Positions 48,731 to 59,240 of a stretch of DNA of 64,000 bases are shown piece by piece. Numbering within the stretch: position 1 is the first letter of the stretch; each line of letters opens with the position of its first letter. The position numbers and the translations under genes were made by a program. The notes under the pieces were generated by a model that was not told the DNA's origin, searched no databases, and was given only the letters and a program-made list of their open reading frames with translations. The stretch comes from Liquidambar formosana (Eukaryota > Streptophyta > Magnoliopsida > Saxifragales > Altingiaceae). The stretch spans positions 18,747,046 through 18,811,045 of the forward strand of contig CM077824.1 of assembly GCA_039720395.1 (NCBI GenBank). Direction: 5' to 3'.

Positions 48731-51018
48731 ACTACATGGTAGAACTATGAGCTCTAAGAACAGTGTGGACAACAAGACACCTAAGGTCATTCTTGACAAT
48801 CCACTCAGTCTTTACTTTCGGAATGTTGACCTTCGTGGAAGAGTTGACTCTATTGATTCTAGAGTGGTTTCTCCTAGACACACTAGAGGAGGTATTAAAA
48901 CCTCTATAAGCCATCTGTCTCAGATCAGAAACCTCTAAACACAACCTCCGAAGACACTCCCCAACACTATCCATACTCAAGACAGGATTTCTAGAAGTCC
49001 TAGACATTCTATCCCTAAGTTGGAAGCAATTTGGACGGATATGACCAACCTCACCACAATGATGACAAACAGGAGGAGTTCTAAGTGAAGGTCTGTCCCA
49101 AGCATAAGAGATGTCAAAATCATTAGGTCTACTCACTTGCCTATGACAATGCTCTTTTACCCTCCTAGGTTGACTTTTCTTAAGGATAGGACATTTAGGT
49201 CTAATGTGACCCTTATTCCCACAATGGACACAAGTAGGAACTTTCTTAGGAGGAACAATAGGTGGAGGAACTGTAGACTTAACAACATGAGACTCTTGAG
49301 CCTTAACAAACTGGGTTTTAGAAGGTCTAGGTGTGGCCTTCTCATTCATAAACCCCAAACTTCGTCTGTCACTCGAGCTTTAGTCCTATACCTAACAGCT
49401 TATCTAAGGTCTCCTTTCCTCTAGAAAATTTTTCTAGATCAGCTACTTTAGAGTTTAAGTCTTTTTCAAGACTCGAGACTCTCAGCTCAAGACATTTCCT
49501 AGACTCAGTCAACTCAAACTTCTCCTTTTCCAACCGGACAATCTCTTTAGAGAGATGTCCTTTTTGAGTCTTCAATTGACTGACACTAGCAGTAGTTTCA
49601 GTCAACTCCAGCTTCAAGCATTCAATTTCTTTCTCATAAGTTTTAGCTTTAATGTAGAGAGATTGTCTAAACTTCTTAGTTTTCAGACATTCTTCAAATA
49701 GCTTATCATAAGCAATTTGAAGATCTTCTTCTTCTTCATCAGACACACACATGTCCTCAGAACTCTCAGTAACCACTTCAACTTTATCTAGCTCTTCCTG
49801 ACTCAGAATCTTACTAGCACACTCAGAAGACTCTCCAGACTCTAAGTGGATAGAAGTAAAAGTCATGAAGTTTGACTCATCTTCTTCACCATGTGAGCTT
49901 TCCTTAGAACCGGATTCATGCTCACTATCACTCAGGGTAGCATTATATCCTTTATCTTTTCCCTGACTAGTGTTGTTGGAGATCTTCTTCCTGGTATTGG
50001 CACACTCAGGAGCAATATGACCAAAACCATGGCATTCATAGCACTGAGTCCCTTGAGGCTTCCTATTGCTAGATCTCTCCCCCTGAACACTAGACTAGGA
50101 TTGGGACCTATCACTATCCCTTCTATTTCTACCTGAATTAGACCCATTGCCTTTGGACGACCCTAAACTATTACTTCTGTTAGAGTTAGAGCCTCTACTC
50201 TTATTGAAACTAGAACCACCATTTCTGCTAGAACTAGAACGAATGTAATTCCTTGAGTTAGAGGAACTATTTCTAGAAGGTCTAAACAATTTCCTAAACT
50301 TCTTTACAAAGAAGGCAATATCTTCATCACAGACTTCAGAAGCAGAGTCGGATCCAGAATCAGGTTTACTAGACTCTTCAGTTATGGTTTTCAAAGCTAT
50401 TCCTTTATTTTTAGGCTCTTTCTTACAAAATTTCATTTCATAGTTTTGAATTTCCCCAACTAAATCTTCCTTTTTCATGGTGTCAAGATCTTTATTGTCT
50501 TCAATGGAAGTAATCTTAGGCAGAAACCTGAGAGGTAAAGACCTAAGAATTTTCCTATTAATAGTAGCATCAGACAACTCATCACCTAAGGAAAATCTAG
50601 AGTTAACAATATCACTCAGCCTAGCATTAAAATCATCAAACACTTCATCTTCTTTCATAGTTTCTTTTTCATACATCGAAGTAAGCATTTGAATTTTTGT
50701 ATTTTTCACAGATATGGTTCCTTCATGAGTTTTCTCAAGGATATTCCAAGCTTCTTTTGCATATTCACAATGGGCTACCCTACGAAATTCATCGCGGGAT
50801 ATTCCACTGAAAATAGCGTTAATTCCTTTGGAATTCCATTTGAGTTCTTCATAATCCTCTTTAGTCCATTGAACCCTAGGCTTGTCAATAGATACACCTT
50901 CCACAACCACCTTGGGTGGAGTGTATCCATCAATCACAGCAAGCCACACTCTCTCATCAATTGATTTGAGATAGGCTCGCATGAGGGCTTTCTAGTACCC
51001 ATAGTCCTTACCATTCTA
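48731..51018 (-). pseudogene. Sirevirus gag, N-terminus truncated
   Basis: Visible order: an NGKDYGY segment at the truncated edge followed by a TAG; MRAYLKSIDERVWLAVIDGY (50982); a serine/asparagine-rich stretch; a TAG at 50095; the knuckle CYECHGFGHIAPEC (about 50050-50005); an acidic stretch; a long coiled coil (about 49750-49420); a frame shift near 49385; and two more knuckles, CVHCGNKGHIRPKC and CHHCGEVGHIRPNC. Such a long coiled-coil gag with several knuckles is characteristic of Sireviruses. It would form the virus-like particle. Confidence 0.85.
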
Positions 51019-52222
51019 GTTGTAATCAGTTACTATATGCTTTAGTGTGTTTTATTTATATATTTAAATTCCTGAGTTCACTTATTTGGTATCAGAGCCA
51101 GTTGATTTATTTTGTAGATGGGTTTATTCATAAAGTATTTTTGATTGATCTGGTTCTAGATTGATCTCTCTATTTTTACTGATACTGCAGCTTTGGTGGG
51201 TTAAGGCAGGATTAGCCACAGTATCACCGTGGCAGTGTAAAAATAGTCAGTCTCTAAAATTTCAGTCTCTTAAATACGAATATGAATAGATTTTTCCGAA
51301 GTAATTCTACTAGGTCTAATGCCTTAACAAGTAAACAAAGTACTAGTAGTTCTGTTTTTGATTTTTCTCCAGATACCACCATAGTTAATAGTAAACAAGA
51401 AGTATATGAGGATATGGAAAAAGATTTTGATAATTGGGAAATACCCAAGGTACATCCCACAACAATATATAAAAGAGGAACATTTAATTTTAAAACTGAT
51501 TATGCCATAAAAACCGTTGAACAAACAATTCCATTCTCTTCTGATCATGAAACAATTCCATTATTATCAAAACAAACTATTTTAAAACATTTATCAAAAA
51601 ATTATAAGTATATACATTTTGGATGTATACAAATAGCCCTTAAACCATTAACAAGAGATGGCCTAAAAGTCTCATCATTAATATGTCTAAGAGATGCTAG
51701 ACATAGACAATTTACCGATTCCATTTTAGGATTAATAGAATCTAGTTTATGTAATGGTCCGGTATATTTTGATTGTTATCTTAACTTCACAGTATGGTTA
51801 CATGATCCAACCATTTTAAAATCTTTAACATTAAACATTAAAACATATGGATATGATATGGACAAAGGAGCTGCAGCCGTAGCTTTAGTATATCGATTAT
51901 ATTATAAGGTAACGCCAAGTATTATACCAAAAGCATTAAAAACAAGTCCTAAAGGATATACAACATTAATACAGACACAATCCACTCATTCAAATATTGT
52001 GGTACCCTAGAGAATTGCTTGGAATGAGGTAGTATTACCAGAAGACTGGTCCTTACCCGAAATAGTTCCCCTTCAAAACCAAGAAAACAAGAAAATAGAA
52101 CAGATAACACAACACCCAGATGGTTCAGTAGAAATTAGATTTACACCAACCAGACAAGTTACATTGAATATTACAGACTTTACTTCAAACCCTTCTAGGC
52201 CATATACACCGGCTAGATTTTC
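51017..52222 (+). mobile_element. Plus-strand pararetroviral fragment (leader, MP, start of coat region)
   Basis: Contains the last ~65 bases of the viral intergenic region (from TTCTAGTTGTAATCAG), the tRNA site at 51087-51101, a ~180-base leader, the movement protein, and the first part of the coat region, ending at 52222 after CCGGCTAGA. It is inverted relative to units 1 and 2. At its left it abuts truncated Sirevirus gag with a few shared bases (TAGAA). Confidence 0.85.
51282..52010 (+). pseudogene. Viral movement protein, plus-strand copy
   Basis: 242 uninterrupted codons starting MNRFFRSNS, without the frame shift seen in unit 1. It ends in a TAG at the position shared with unit 1, and the same frame stays open for about 70 codons after it. 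It may be the full movement domain of a polyprotein cut by a mutation, or the stop could be natural. It is truncated downstream by rearrangement. Confidence 0.65.
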
Positions 52223-52225
52223 ATA

Positions 52226-52646
52226 ATACAAAAGTTGAAATACTGAAATACTTACAAAAGTAGGAGAAGGAGATAGAAGGCTTATAGTAAGAAAAGGGGA
52301 TTGTGAAGACAGAGCTGGAGAAGGGTTACAAGATAGAAGAGAGAAAGTACAGAAGATAGGATGCAGAACCAACTAATTTGGTTCCTATATATATAAAACC
52401 TAGGTTTGGACGGATATCAAATACACCCGTGAATGTGCAGTCTTGTCCTTCTTTGTCTTGATTGTCTCTTTGTTCTTGTGAATCAATAGTGGAGATTTGT
52501 TGGCAGACAATGGCACGCTGGAATCAGGTCTTGAAACAATAATGATGTCTTGGAGCACTTGGAGCAATAACGACAAATGTCCTGGAGCACTTGGAGCAAG
52601 CACTTGGAGCAATAATGACAATTTGCTGGAATCTATACTTTTATGA
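52226..52646 (-). mobile_element. Pararetroviral intergenic fragment at the right edge
   Basis: Matches about 30300-30715 in the same orientation as unit 1, with both ends missing. It includes the TATA box (52387-52397) and the CTTGGAGCA repeats, and ends in CTATACTTTT immediately before the 44-bp host duplication. Confidence 0.85.
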
Positions 52647-52690
52647 GAAAATTATGATTTTACGAGAAAAAACAATTGATTAATGTTGAC
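52647..52690. repeat. 44-bp host duplication, right copy
   Basis: Exact copy of 30115-30158. It continues rightward into the remaining part of the hAT-type element. Confidence 0.95.
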
Positions 52691-53016
52691 GAAATTGATA
52701 ATAGTTAATGCTATTAAAGGTTGAAGGATCCAAAACCTAACATTCCAACAAAGTACTAATAAAATACTCCGTAATACATTATTATGAAATTAGAGATATT
52801 TAGATTTTATAATTTTATAGTTTTATACATATATTAGTTTATTAGCGATTTGACAAAATTTAATTCACCAACCAAACCAAATTATCAATTTTACTACTCT
52901 ATCCGTCCAAATCAAGTTGCTTAACCTCTTAAACTACTTGGATCAATGTGGAATAAAATGGATTGATTTGGTTTGACGGATTGGACGGTTTTTTTTGTAC
53001 ATGCTTACTTGACACT

Positions 53017-53503
53017 AAGCCAAATTACTTCTTTTTTCATAAGCTCTAAGCCAAATTACTTGCTAGTAAGTTGCTTTTTCCCATGGAAGGCAAGAAAAAC
53101 ACTTCTGTAATTTCGGTGCGGGTATTCGGATCGGATAGGACCCATCCCGTGACGACCTCATCATAAGTCCGGGAGAAGTCAAGGTGCTTTTAAATGGCGT
53201 CTACTATCGTGCGCCGCGTTCGTGCTTCAACCAGCACTGCCCCGACGTGGGTCACGACCCCGGGTTTTTAATCTCTTTCTCGGACAATGTCAAAGCTAAA
53301 ACCAAGAAACTAAAATGTAAAAACAAAGAGAGAAAAAAAAGAGAAATGAAAGTCAAAATATCACATCAAAGTAAATACACATCATCATCACCTGCAAGTC
53401 CCCATGGAAACCTAACAGTCCCCAACATCGCAACGAACGCTTGCATCATTTTCTTTCCTGATTTCTTCACTGCTGAAGCCTTTTCCAATTTCGCAGATCT
53501 ATA
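53017..53503 (+). promoter_or_regulatory. Presumed promoter and 5' UTR of the PH-domain gene
   Basis: About 490 bp between the end of the TE stack and the start codon. It contains a relatively GC-rich patch (53100-53275) unlike the surrounding sequence, then purine-rich sequence. No convincing TATA box was found. The frame 53184-53504 overlaps the start codon and shows no domain. Confidence 0.45.
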
Positions 53504-53555
53504 ATGGCCTCCAATGGAGCTCCTCCGGTCAGTTCTGCACACCCCTCTGTCTCTG

Positions 53556-53618
<63 letters not shown>

Positions 53619-55469
53619 TTATGTTTGACTGTTTGTATGTCAATTTGGGGAGAGCCCAACTGTGAATTAGCATTTGTTTTGTGAAAAGGGTTTTTGAATT
53701 TTTGGATTAATATGATGGGTGGCAGATTGGTGGGGATACAGAGAGCAGCTTGGAGAAGATCAAACGACAATTGGCGTCGGGTTCCGGTAGAAACTTGTTG
53801 CAAGGCCCTCTTCTCAAACGATCCGAAACTGTACGACTCATCTCTCTCTCTTGCTCTATATATATATATTATTTTAGTCGATCTTGTGGGAATCTGTTGC
53901 TTGATTATTGTCACTTTGTTAGATGTCGGAAATTTTGAAGGTAATTTTTTTTTTTTTTTTTTATGAAGTAAAGTTTGTATTAATAACAACAGGGCCTAGC
54001 CCAAGTAGAACTTTTGAAGGTAAATTAATACACTTTTTTATTTATTTTTTGATAATAGTTTAATACATAGTTGGAACTTCTCAAATTCTGGTCACCTTGA
54101 TGGCTTGGTTTTTCTTTATTTATTTATTTATCAACTATGCCATAAAATACCCCTCAAACACATTTAAAGGGATTTTTTTTTTGAACCAAACATAAGTAAT
54201 CCAATAGGGGTTTTTTTTACTAGTTCTTACTTCGCAGTCAACATAAGTTAATTGAAGTTCAGTGTTGAGGAATGGTGGAAAAAGAATCATGTAGCCAATC
54301 CCAAGTAGTTGGGTTTAAGGTTTTTTGAGGTTTGTTGGAAATAAATATACTTGAGCTCATGAATTTTGGTGGGTGTTTCAAAATATATTTTGATGCTTTG
54401 ATTTCTAGTACCATGAGAATGCCCTTTAATATCATGGAGTTAATAAATTCAAAATTAACTTATTTAAAACACAGTCAATACATCTTAATCAGTTCACTAA
54501 GATTCAACCTTTTATTGAGAAATAAGAGGAGAAGTTTCTCATGCTTCAATAGATAATAGTAGATAACTATAAAGTTAATAAGTTAACTATGTGTACTATC
54601 CATAGCCTTAAGTGATTGAAAAAAAAATTCTATCTTAATAGTAATAGGATGATGGAAAGTAGTTTTCACTGTTTTATTATTGTGATGAGACATCCCCTTA
54701 TTTGAGGGGAAGGGGTAAGGGTGGGCATGTGGCTCTTTTTGAATTAGCGTGCCGTCCCTTTAGGCAGTGGTAGAAGTACCACATGAAGTATGTTGCAGGA
54801 ACAAAGAAGGAAAAGAATGAAAGAAAAGGGAATTTATTCAGATGGTGTTATCATGTGGAAGCAAGATTAATGACTGCATTGGCTAGAAAGAGCAGCATGT
54901 CAAGTTGAAGGCTCAAAAAGGTTTGGTGAGTGCCAAAGCATGATTCATCAAGCGTTGAGACCTAGGTAGTCATAATTTTGGGGGAAAAACGGCCTTACTA
55001 AATATGTGTGCGGAACAAAACTCATATGACCAACCAAATATCGTTAGAATAAGGTTATATTTTGTTGACTATATATATGTATATATCTATCTATACTACC
55101 TATAAAAGTCTGTGTCTCAGAAAAACTTCTGATTGACCATTACACCCTTATTTTAAATTTTAAATTTTAAATTTTAAATACTTATTTGCCCCCATATTTA
55201 AACAATTAAGAATGTTTATTTTCCGGCAAAAAAGAAGAAAAAAAATAAGGAGAAAGAAAGATAATGATGTCCACTTCATAAATTCTACACAACCTTCATT
55301 ACTTTGCATATCTCCTGGCCAATTTCATATTCTTATCATAACACCTATAGTGTTGAGTGTCCATGCTAATGACCTAAATGGGATACATATTAAGAACATT
55401 ATATATGTACATATCTCTCAAACGGTATTTATGTTTTCAACAAAAAGTAACAAATAATTAGATTTCCAT

Positions 55470-55550
<81 letters not shown>

Positions 55551-56046
55551 ATGAGAATTCATGAATTTTCATATATATTTTATTATTTAAATATTATTCA
55601 CGTGCAGCGCACGTGTACCCATATCTAGTAAATATAGAGTCTCCTTTTTATGAGATTAACCTAACCTAACTTTACATTACGTCACCCTCCAACACTCAAA
55701 ACTCAAACTATGACCCATATTTTGCGAAAACCAACCGTTGGATTAGATAGCCTTATCATGTAGGTGATATATGCTAAAAATCAAGTTGATCCGAGACTAA
55801 TTGCTATTCGATCCAAAACTTGCATTTTTTAATCAATGATATTTTCTCATTTTGGACATTTATGGATGAAGTAGCTTTTAATCTCAGATCAACTTGATTT
55901 TGGACATGCATGACCTTCATATGAAGTAGATCTAATCTAATGGTTGGCTTTGCAAAATTTAAGTCACAAGTAGAGTTTTGGAGGGTGACCTAACGTAAAG
56001 TTGCGTTAGGTTAACTTCATAAGAAGGGGACTCTCTCTCTCCCTCG

Positions 56047-56077
<31 letters not shown>

Positions 56078-58983
56078 CGAGTACACATTCGGATAGCTAC
56101 TGGATAATTATTTATGGAGGTAGTCGGTTGTCCCGAAGGTGGCATGTGATGGAAGTTGAAGATGTCTTCCAGTTATAGTTCAGGAACCTGAAATGGCTAG
56201 TCCTGAGGCAGACAAAGAACAATGGTTAAGGGTGGCCAGAAGTGGTCCGGGCATCCGGTCCTTGAATGATCAAGTCAATGATAGAGAAGAAGAGAGGAAG
56301 AGAGGAGTGGTGTAACTTATGAAGGGTCTTAGGTCCTTTATTTGATTTCATTGGGGTCCTTTAATAGAGGGTGCATGTCCCTAGGTTAAGATCAACTAAA
56401 GTAAGAGGTAAATGTCTTACCATGGTTGGGTCTAACTTAACCAGGGTTAGATGTAACCTCCTAACTAGGGTTAGATCTAACCTCCTGACCATAGTTAATA
56501 CTAACCTGTCTGTTCTCGATCAGGTTAATTAATTATGGTTGATTTTGTTGATTTTTTTTTTTATTAATTTTTTTTTTTTTGATGAAGTAAAGTACATTAT
56601 TAACAAGAAAGAGCCTAAGCTCATGTACACAAGATGTATACAAACAAGATCTATAAAGATAAGCTGTCTAAAAAATTCTGATGGGGCATCTGCAAACAAA
56701 GATTAGTTGTATCCCTCCAAGCAAAAAGAAAATCAATGACTTGTGATCTAAGTTCCTGAATAGTTCGCTCTTTGTCATTAAAAGTGTTATTGTTTCGTTC
56801 TAGCTAGATTGCCCAAAAAATAGCATGAGGAACAAGTCTCCAACTAGCAACAGCCTCGATAACTGAGATAGTTTTTTGTGCGGAATTATCCAAGTTGGCA
56901 AGTCGTACCAAGCAAACCCAGACAGTAGTCCCAAATCTCTCTAGCTATGTCACAATGGATCAGCATGTGATCAACAGACTCCCTGTTTCTATTACAAATG
57001 AGTTTATTGATGCATACAATAAGTGTGACTTAGCCTCAATGAGATGTACCGACCTTCTGAGGTTGGGCTACCTGAGCGTTGCTGGAGGGTGGCCAAACTT
57101 CTAGAAGGGAGGAGATGCCCGAACTGAAGTGACATGGTTCATGATAGTACCTTGAGACAATGGTTGCCCCTAAGCTGAATAGGAGATTTGTAGGTGACCT
57201 GGTGCTGGTATCTCATGTGTCCGAGGTAGGTTGGTTTTCATTCATAGTTTGGTGTGCTTCTGAGGTCGGTGGAGACTCTTGGTTCAGGGGATAGAGGGTT
57301 GCTTTCTTAGGTTGGGTAACCGAACTCCAGGACTAGCTTCCTAGGTCTGGTCTCCTGCTATGATGCCACATCTAGGCCTCAACCTACACTCCTTATAATA
57401 ACTGGGTAGGTCGGTTTTCACCCACACATTATCCCTTACTTTGTTATATAATAAAGGTTGCGTGAGATTTGGAGAGAAACTATAGAGAATGTGAATTGTG
57501 AATATTATGTTATTATTATTATTAATATTATTATCACCGCTTGACAAATTATGGATAATGTGAGTTAAAATGTTATATGGTTGCTGATCAAAAATGTTAT
57601 ATGGTTATGACATTGTCCTCTGGGACTTTTACAAGTTTACTAAGCTATTATTGCCCTTAGTTCTGACAAGAAGCTTCTGTATTTTATTTTCATTTTGAAT
57701 AGCTGAGGAAATGGAATGAGCGGTGGGTGATCTTAGACCCGACGACAGGAAAAATGGAATACAAGTAAGTATTTGCTGTGTATTTTATTTTTCCTGGGTT
57801 GATTTTATTTTTTAGAAATACACTATCATTCAATTTACCTTTTTGTTTGCTTCTGTAGGATTAGGAGAAATGAGCCAACTGTCAAGGGAACCATTGTATT
57901 TGATGCAAATAGTACAATCACCATATCTCCTGTGAACTTCCAGTAAGATAGAAGATTTGTAAACAAATATGCTTTGTGACTTTTTCAGCTGCTAGTTTGT
58001 CTGAGTGGCTTTTAGTTTAACTGATAATTAAAGCATTTTTCTCTTTGTATGTGTTTCAGAGGACTACCGAAGTATGATGGCTGTTGTTTCTGTATCCACA
58101 TTGATGTAGCCTTATTTCTGTTGGCAATGTAGGGGAAATTGGTTTTTATCTTTTAACTTTAATCGAAATTGACATCTCTCATTGAATTCTTGATTTGAGA
58201 GCACTAAGATTTGCATGCTTCTTAACTATAGTGTTTAGATATTGGGACCCCACAGAAAAAAGACTATTTTCTTTGTGCGGAGACTCCTGGTGCAGCCAGA
58301 GCTTGGGTGTCAACTTTACAGTAAGTTATCTGGGCCTTTTCCTTAATGCGCTGCAGGAAATAGTACCATTACTTAATTATCTATGATGAAGCAAGCTCTC
58401 TGATAACATCTTTCTTCTGCACATCTTTTTTGGATGATTGGAAGGCATTTCTCTTTTGATAGATGAATTTAGTTTGTTGTAGTATTTTATCAGTTTATAC
58501 TGACAGCTACATAATAAAAAACGTTTTGGAGATCTAATGAGGATTATAGAATTTTGAACTTTTGAGGATGCAGAGTCCATAATGTTTTAGATGTTTGGTA
58601 GCTCAAATGATTTGCTTGCACTTATTTGCTGCTATTGAACATACGTTCACCTTGTTGGATGACTAAATACGTTTAGAGAATTACCTTTATTTGTAATGAT
58701 ATTGTAGTGTTTATTTATCCTTATATTTATTTTTTAAGTTTTTCCAATAATCAGTGCGACACAGTTGGTTCTAAGGGCCCACAAAGAGGCTGTGAATTCC
58801 TTAAGTGGGAATGGTTCTGCAAAACTAGGAACAGTCGCAACTGTAGTTGCTGCAGCCAATTCCACAGCTCAGGAATGTTCCAAAGAAATTGAAGCAGCAA
58901 TGAAGATTGCCATGAGAAATGCTCTGGGGATGATGACAAATAGAACAAGTGATGGTGTAATGGATGATATGACAATCATGAAG
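53504..58983 (+). CDS. PH-domain protein, first seven coding exons (3' end outside window)
   Basis: Exons: 53504-53527, 53726-53830, 57703-57764, 57859-57942, 58060-58091, 58239-58320, 58755-58983. All junctions are GT-AG and phases join; together they give 206 codons with no stop. The start ATG is in good plant context (AATGGC). A PH domain spans about residues 30-140: GPLLKRSET, LRKWNERWVILD, GTIVFDANSTITISP, DYFLCAETPGAARAWVSTLH, with the conserved Trp in the last helix. After it comes an Ala-rich segment (VATVVAAANSTAQECSKEIE) that I would expect to lead into a coiled coil. PH domains bind phosphoinositides or proteins at membranes. From memory it resembles the Arabidopsis At2g30880-type PH/coiled-coil proteins; not checked. 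The next exon is not found before 64000, so intron 7 exceeds 5 kb. Exon 1 codes for only eight residues, and its boundary is the least certain. Confidence 0.85.
53549..53618. repeat. (CT)n(AT)n microsatellite in intron 1
   Basis: A CT run followed by an AT run, starting about 20 bases after the exon 1 donor. The RERERE-type minus-strand frames across it are artefacts. Confidence 0.97.
53945..54011 (-). mobile_element. Tiny 5'-truncated LINE tail with 12-bp target duplication
   Basis: TTTTGAAGGTAA occurs at 53933-53944 and 54012-54023. Between them, on the minus strand, are about 50 bases matching the 3' end of the LINE at 56545 (ATGAAGTAAAGT..CAGGGCCTAG) ending in a poly(A). Confidence 0.8.
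54024..55089. other. Intron 2 sequence, nothing recognised
   Basis: AT-rich intronic sequence. The frame 54332-54556 has no domain. Confidence 0.5.
55090..55629 (+). mobile_element. Non-autonomous Helitron in intron 2
   Basis: Begins TCTATACTACCTATAAAAG after an A. It ends in CTAGT (55625-55629), preceded by a 7-bp GC-rich hairpin (CACGTGC-AGC-GCACGTG, 55599-55615) nine bases upstream: the classical Helitron 3' end. No target duplication is expected or seen. Its interior carries a (TC)n(TA)n tract (55472-55548). A related 5' end lies at 59238. Confidence 0.88.
55637..56033. mobile_element. Foldback MITE with terminal inverted repeats of about 65 bp
   Basis: The left end GAGTCTCCTTTTTATGAGAT and onward is matched in reverse complement by the right end, through the shared block TCACCCTCCAA (55681-55691 / 55979-55989). 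No transposase. A target duplication could not be defined because the right flank is a CT repeat. Confidence 0.8.
56090..56544. other. LTR-like remnant in intron 2
   Basis: Tandem GGGTTAGATCTAACCTCCT-type phrases (56455-56490) and CCATAGTTAA/CCATGGTTGG motifs recall solo LTR B and unit D. Similar non-coding sequence resumes at about 57100-57440. Ends could not be set. Confidence 0.35.
56545..57012 (-). pseudogene. LINE ORF2 C-terminal fragment (zf-RVT) with poly(A)
   Basis: On the minus strand, CNRNRESVDHMLIHC followed by AREIWDYCLGL (about 57000-56910) is the zinc-binding domain found after reverse transcriptase in plant LINEs. Stops follow, then a 3' UTR and a poly(A) (poly-T at 56545-56580 on the plus strand). 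The 5' end is truncated. Its 3' UTR matches the short tail at 53945. Confidence 0.8.
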
Positions 58984-59077
58984 GTACAATTTTTTCTATT
59001 TTGTAAATATATATATTTTTTTTCTTTTTAAAATGGCAGTATGGCACTGATATTACTTCCTAAACTCAATCTTGACA

Positions 59078-59206
59078 TGCATGTCTAAGACTCTAATATG
59101 CTTCTTGGTGATTGTTTCTGGCTATATCGTGAAATGGTTTCATATCAAAGCCAAGGTGGTGAATTCTATGTTCCAGTATGAAGGCTAAAACATCTTGAAC
59201 CTTTTG

Positions 59207-59210
<4 letters not shown>
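59078..59210. repeat. Intronic duplication, copy 1
   Basis: Matches 61137-61270 with roughly ten differences. Both begin GTCTAAGACTCTAATATGC and end near CTTGTTAT/TTTGTTAT. Copy 1 is followed directly by an AT run and a Helitron-like 5' end. Confidence 0.85.

Positions 59211-59237
<27 letters not shown>

Positions 59238-59240
<3 letters not shown>

Larger units (their letters stand above)
40244..51018 (-). mobile_element. Sirevirus-type copia element, 5' LTR and gag start missing
   Basis: Minus-strand order: gag with three zinc knuckles and coiled coil, protease, integrase, RT, RNase H, a long spacer, an extra ORF, a polypurine tract and a 3' LTR. The long coiled-coil gag, the extra ORF after pol and the GCCAAAGGGGGAGA tract before the LTR are hallmarks of the Sirevirus (SIRE/Maximus) lineage. 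The 5' end is lost: gag begins at about 51018 against viral sequence, with no 5' LTR. Several in-frame stops make it dead. Confidence 0.85.
30155..52646. mobile_element. Endogenous pararetrovirus cluster with captured Sirevirus
   Basis: Order from left to right: viral unit 1 complete (30155-38088, minus); unit 2 in part (38089-40243, minus); 5'-truncated Sirevirus (40244-about 51018, minus); viral leader and MP fragment (about 51017-52222, plus); viral intergenic fragment (52226-52640, minus). The whole is bounded by a 44-bp exact host duplication. The viral parts encode no integrase, so integration was probably through break repair with concatenation and rearrangement, as for other Caulimoviridae-derived sequences. 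All replication genes in the complete unit carry stops or frame breaks. Confidence 0.8.
20082..53008. mobile_element. hAT-type non-autonomous element split by a 32-kb stack
   Basis: The 8-bp duplication TTGACACT occurs at 20074-20081 and 53009-53016. The element begins AGGGTTGTGCACGG (best read at 29790, the intact copy after the copia insertion) and ends GGACGGTTTTTTTTGTACAT plus GCTTAC at 53008. An 8-bp target duplication and GTGCAC/GTACA-type termini fit hAT elements. Surviving parts are 29790-30158 and 52691-53008, about 690 bp in total, with no transposase. A copia element sits four bases inside its left tip and a pararetroviral cluster sits in its middle. A related fragment lies at 14053-14510. 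Confidence 0.75.

Noticed and set aside
53366..53989. 207-codon minus-strand frame with RERERE and YIYIYI tracts
   Set aside because: Produced by the CT/AT microsatellite and antisense to the PH gene exons 1 and 2.
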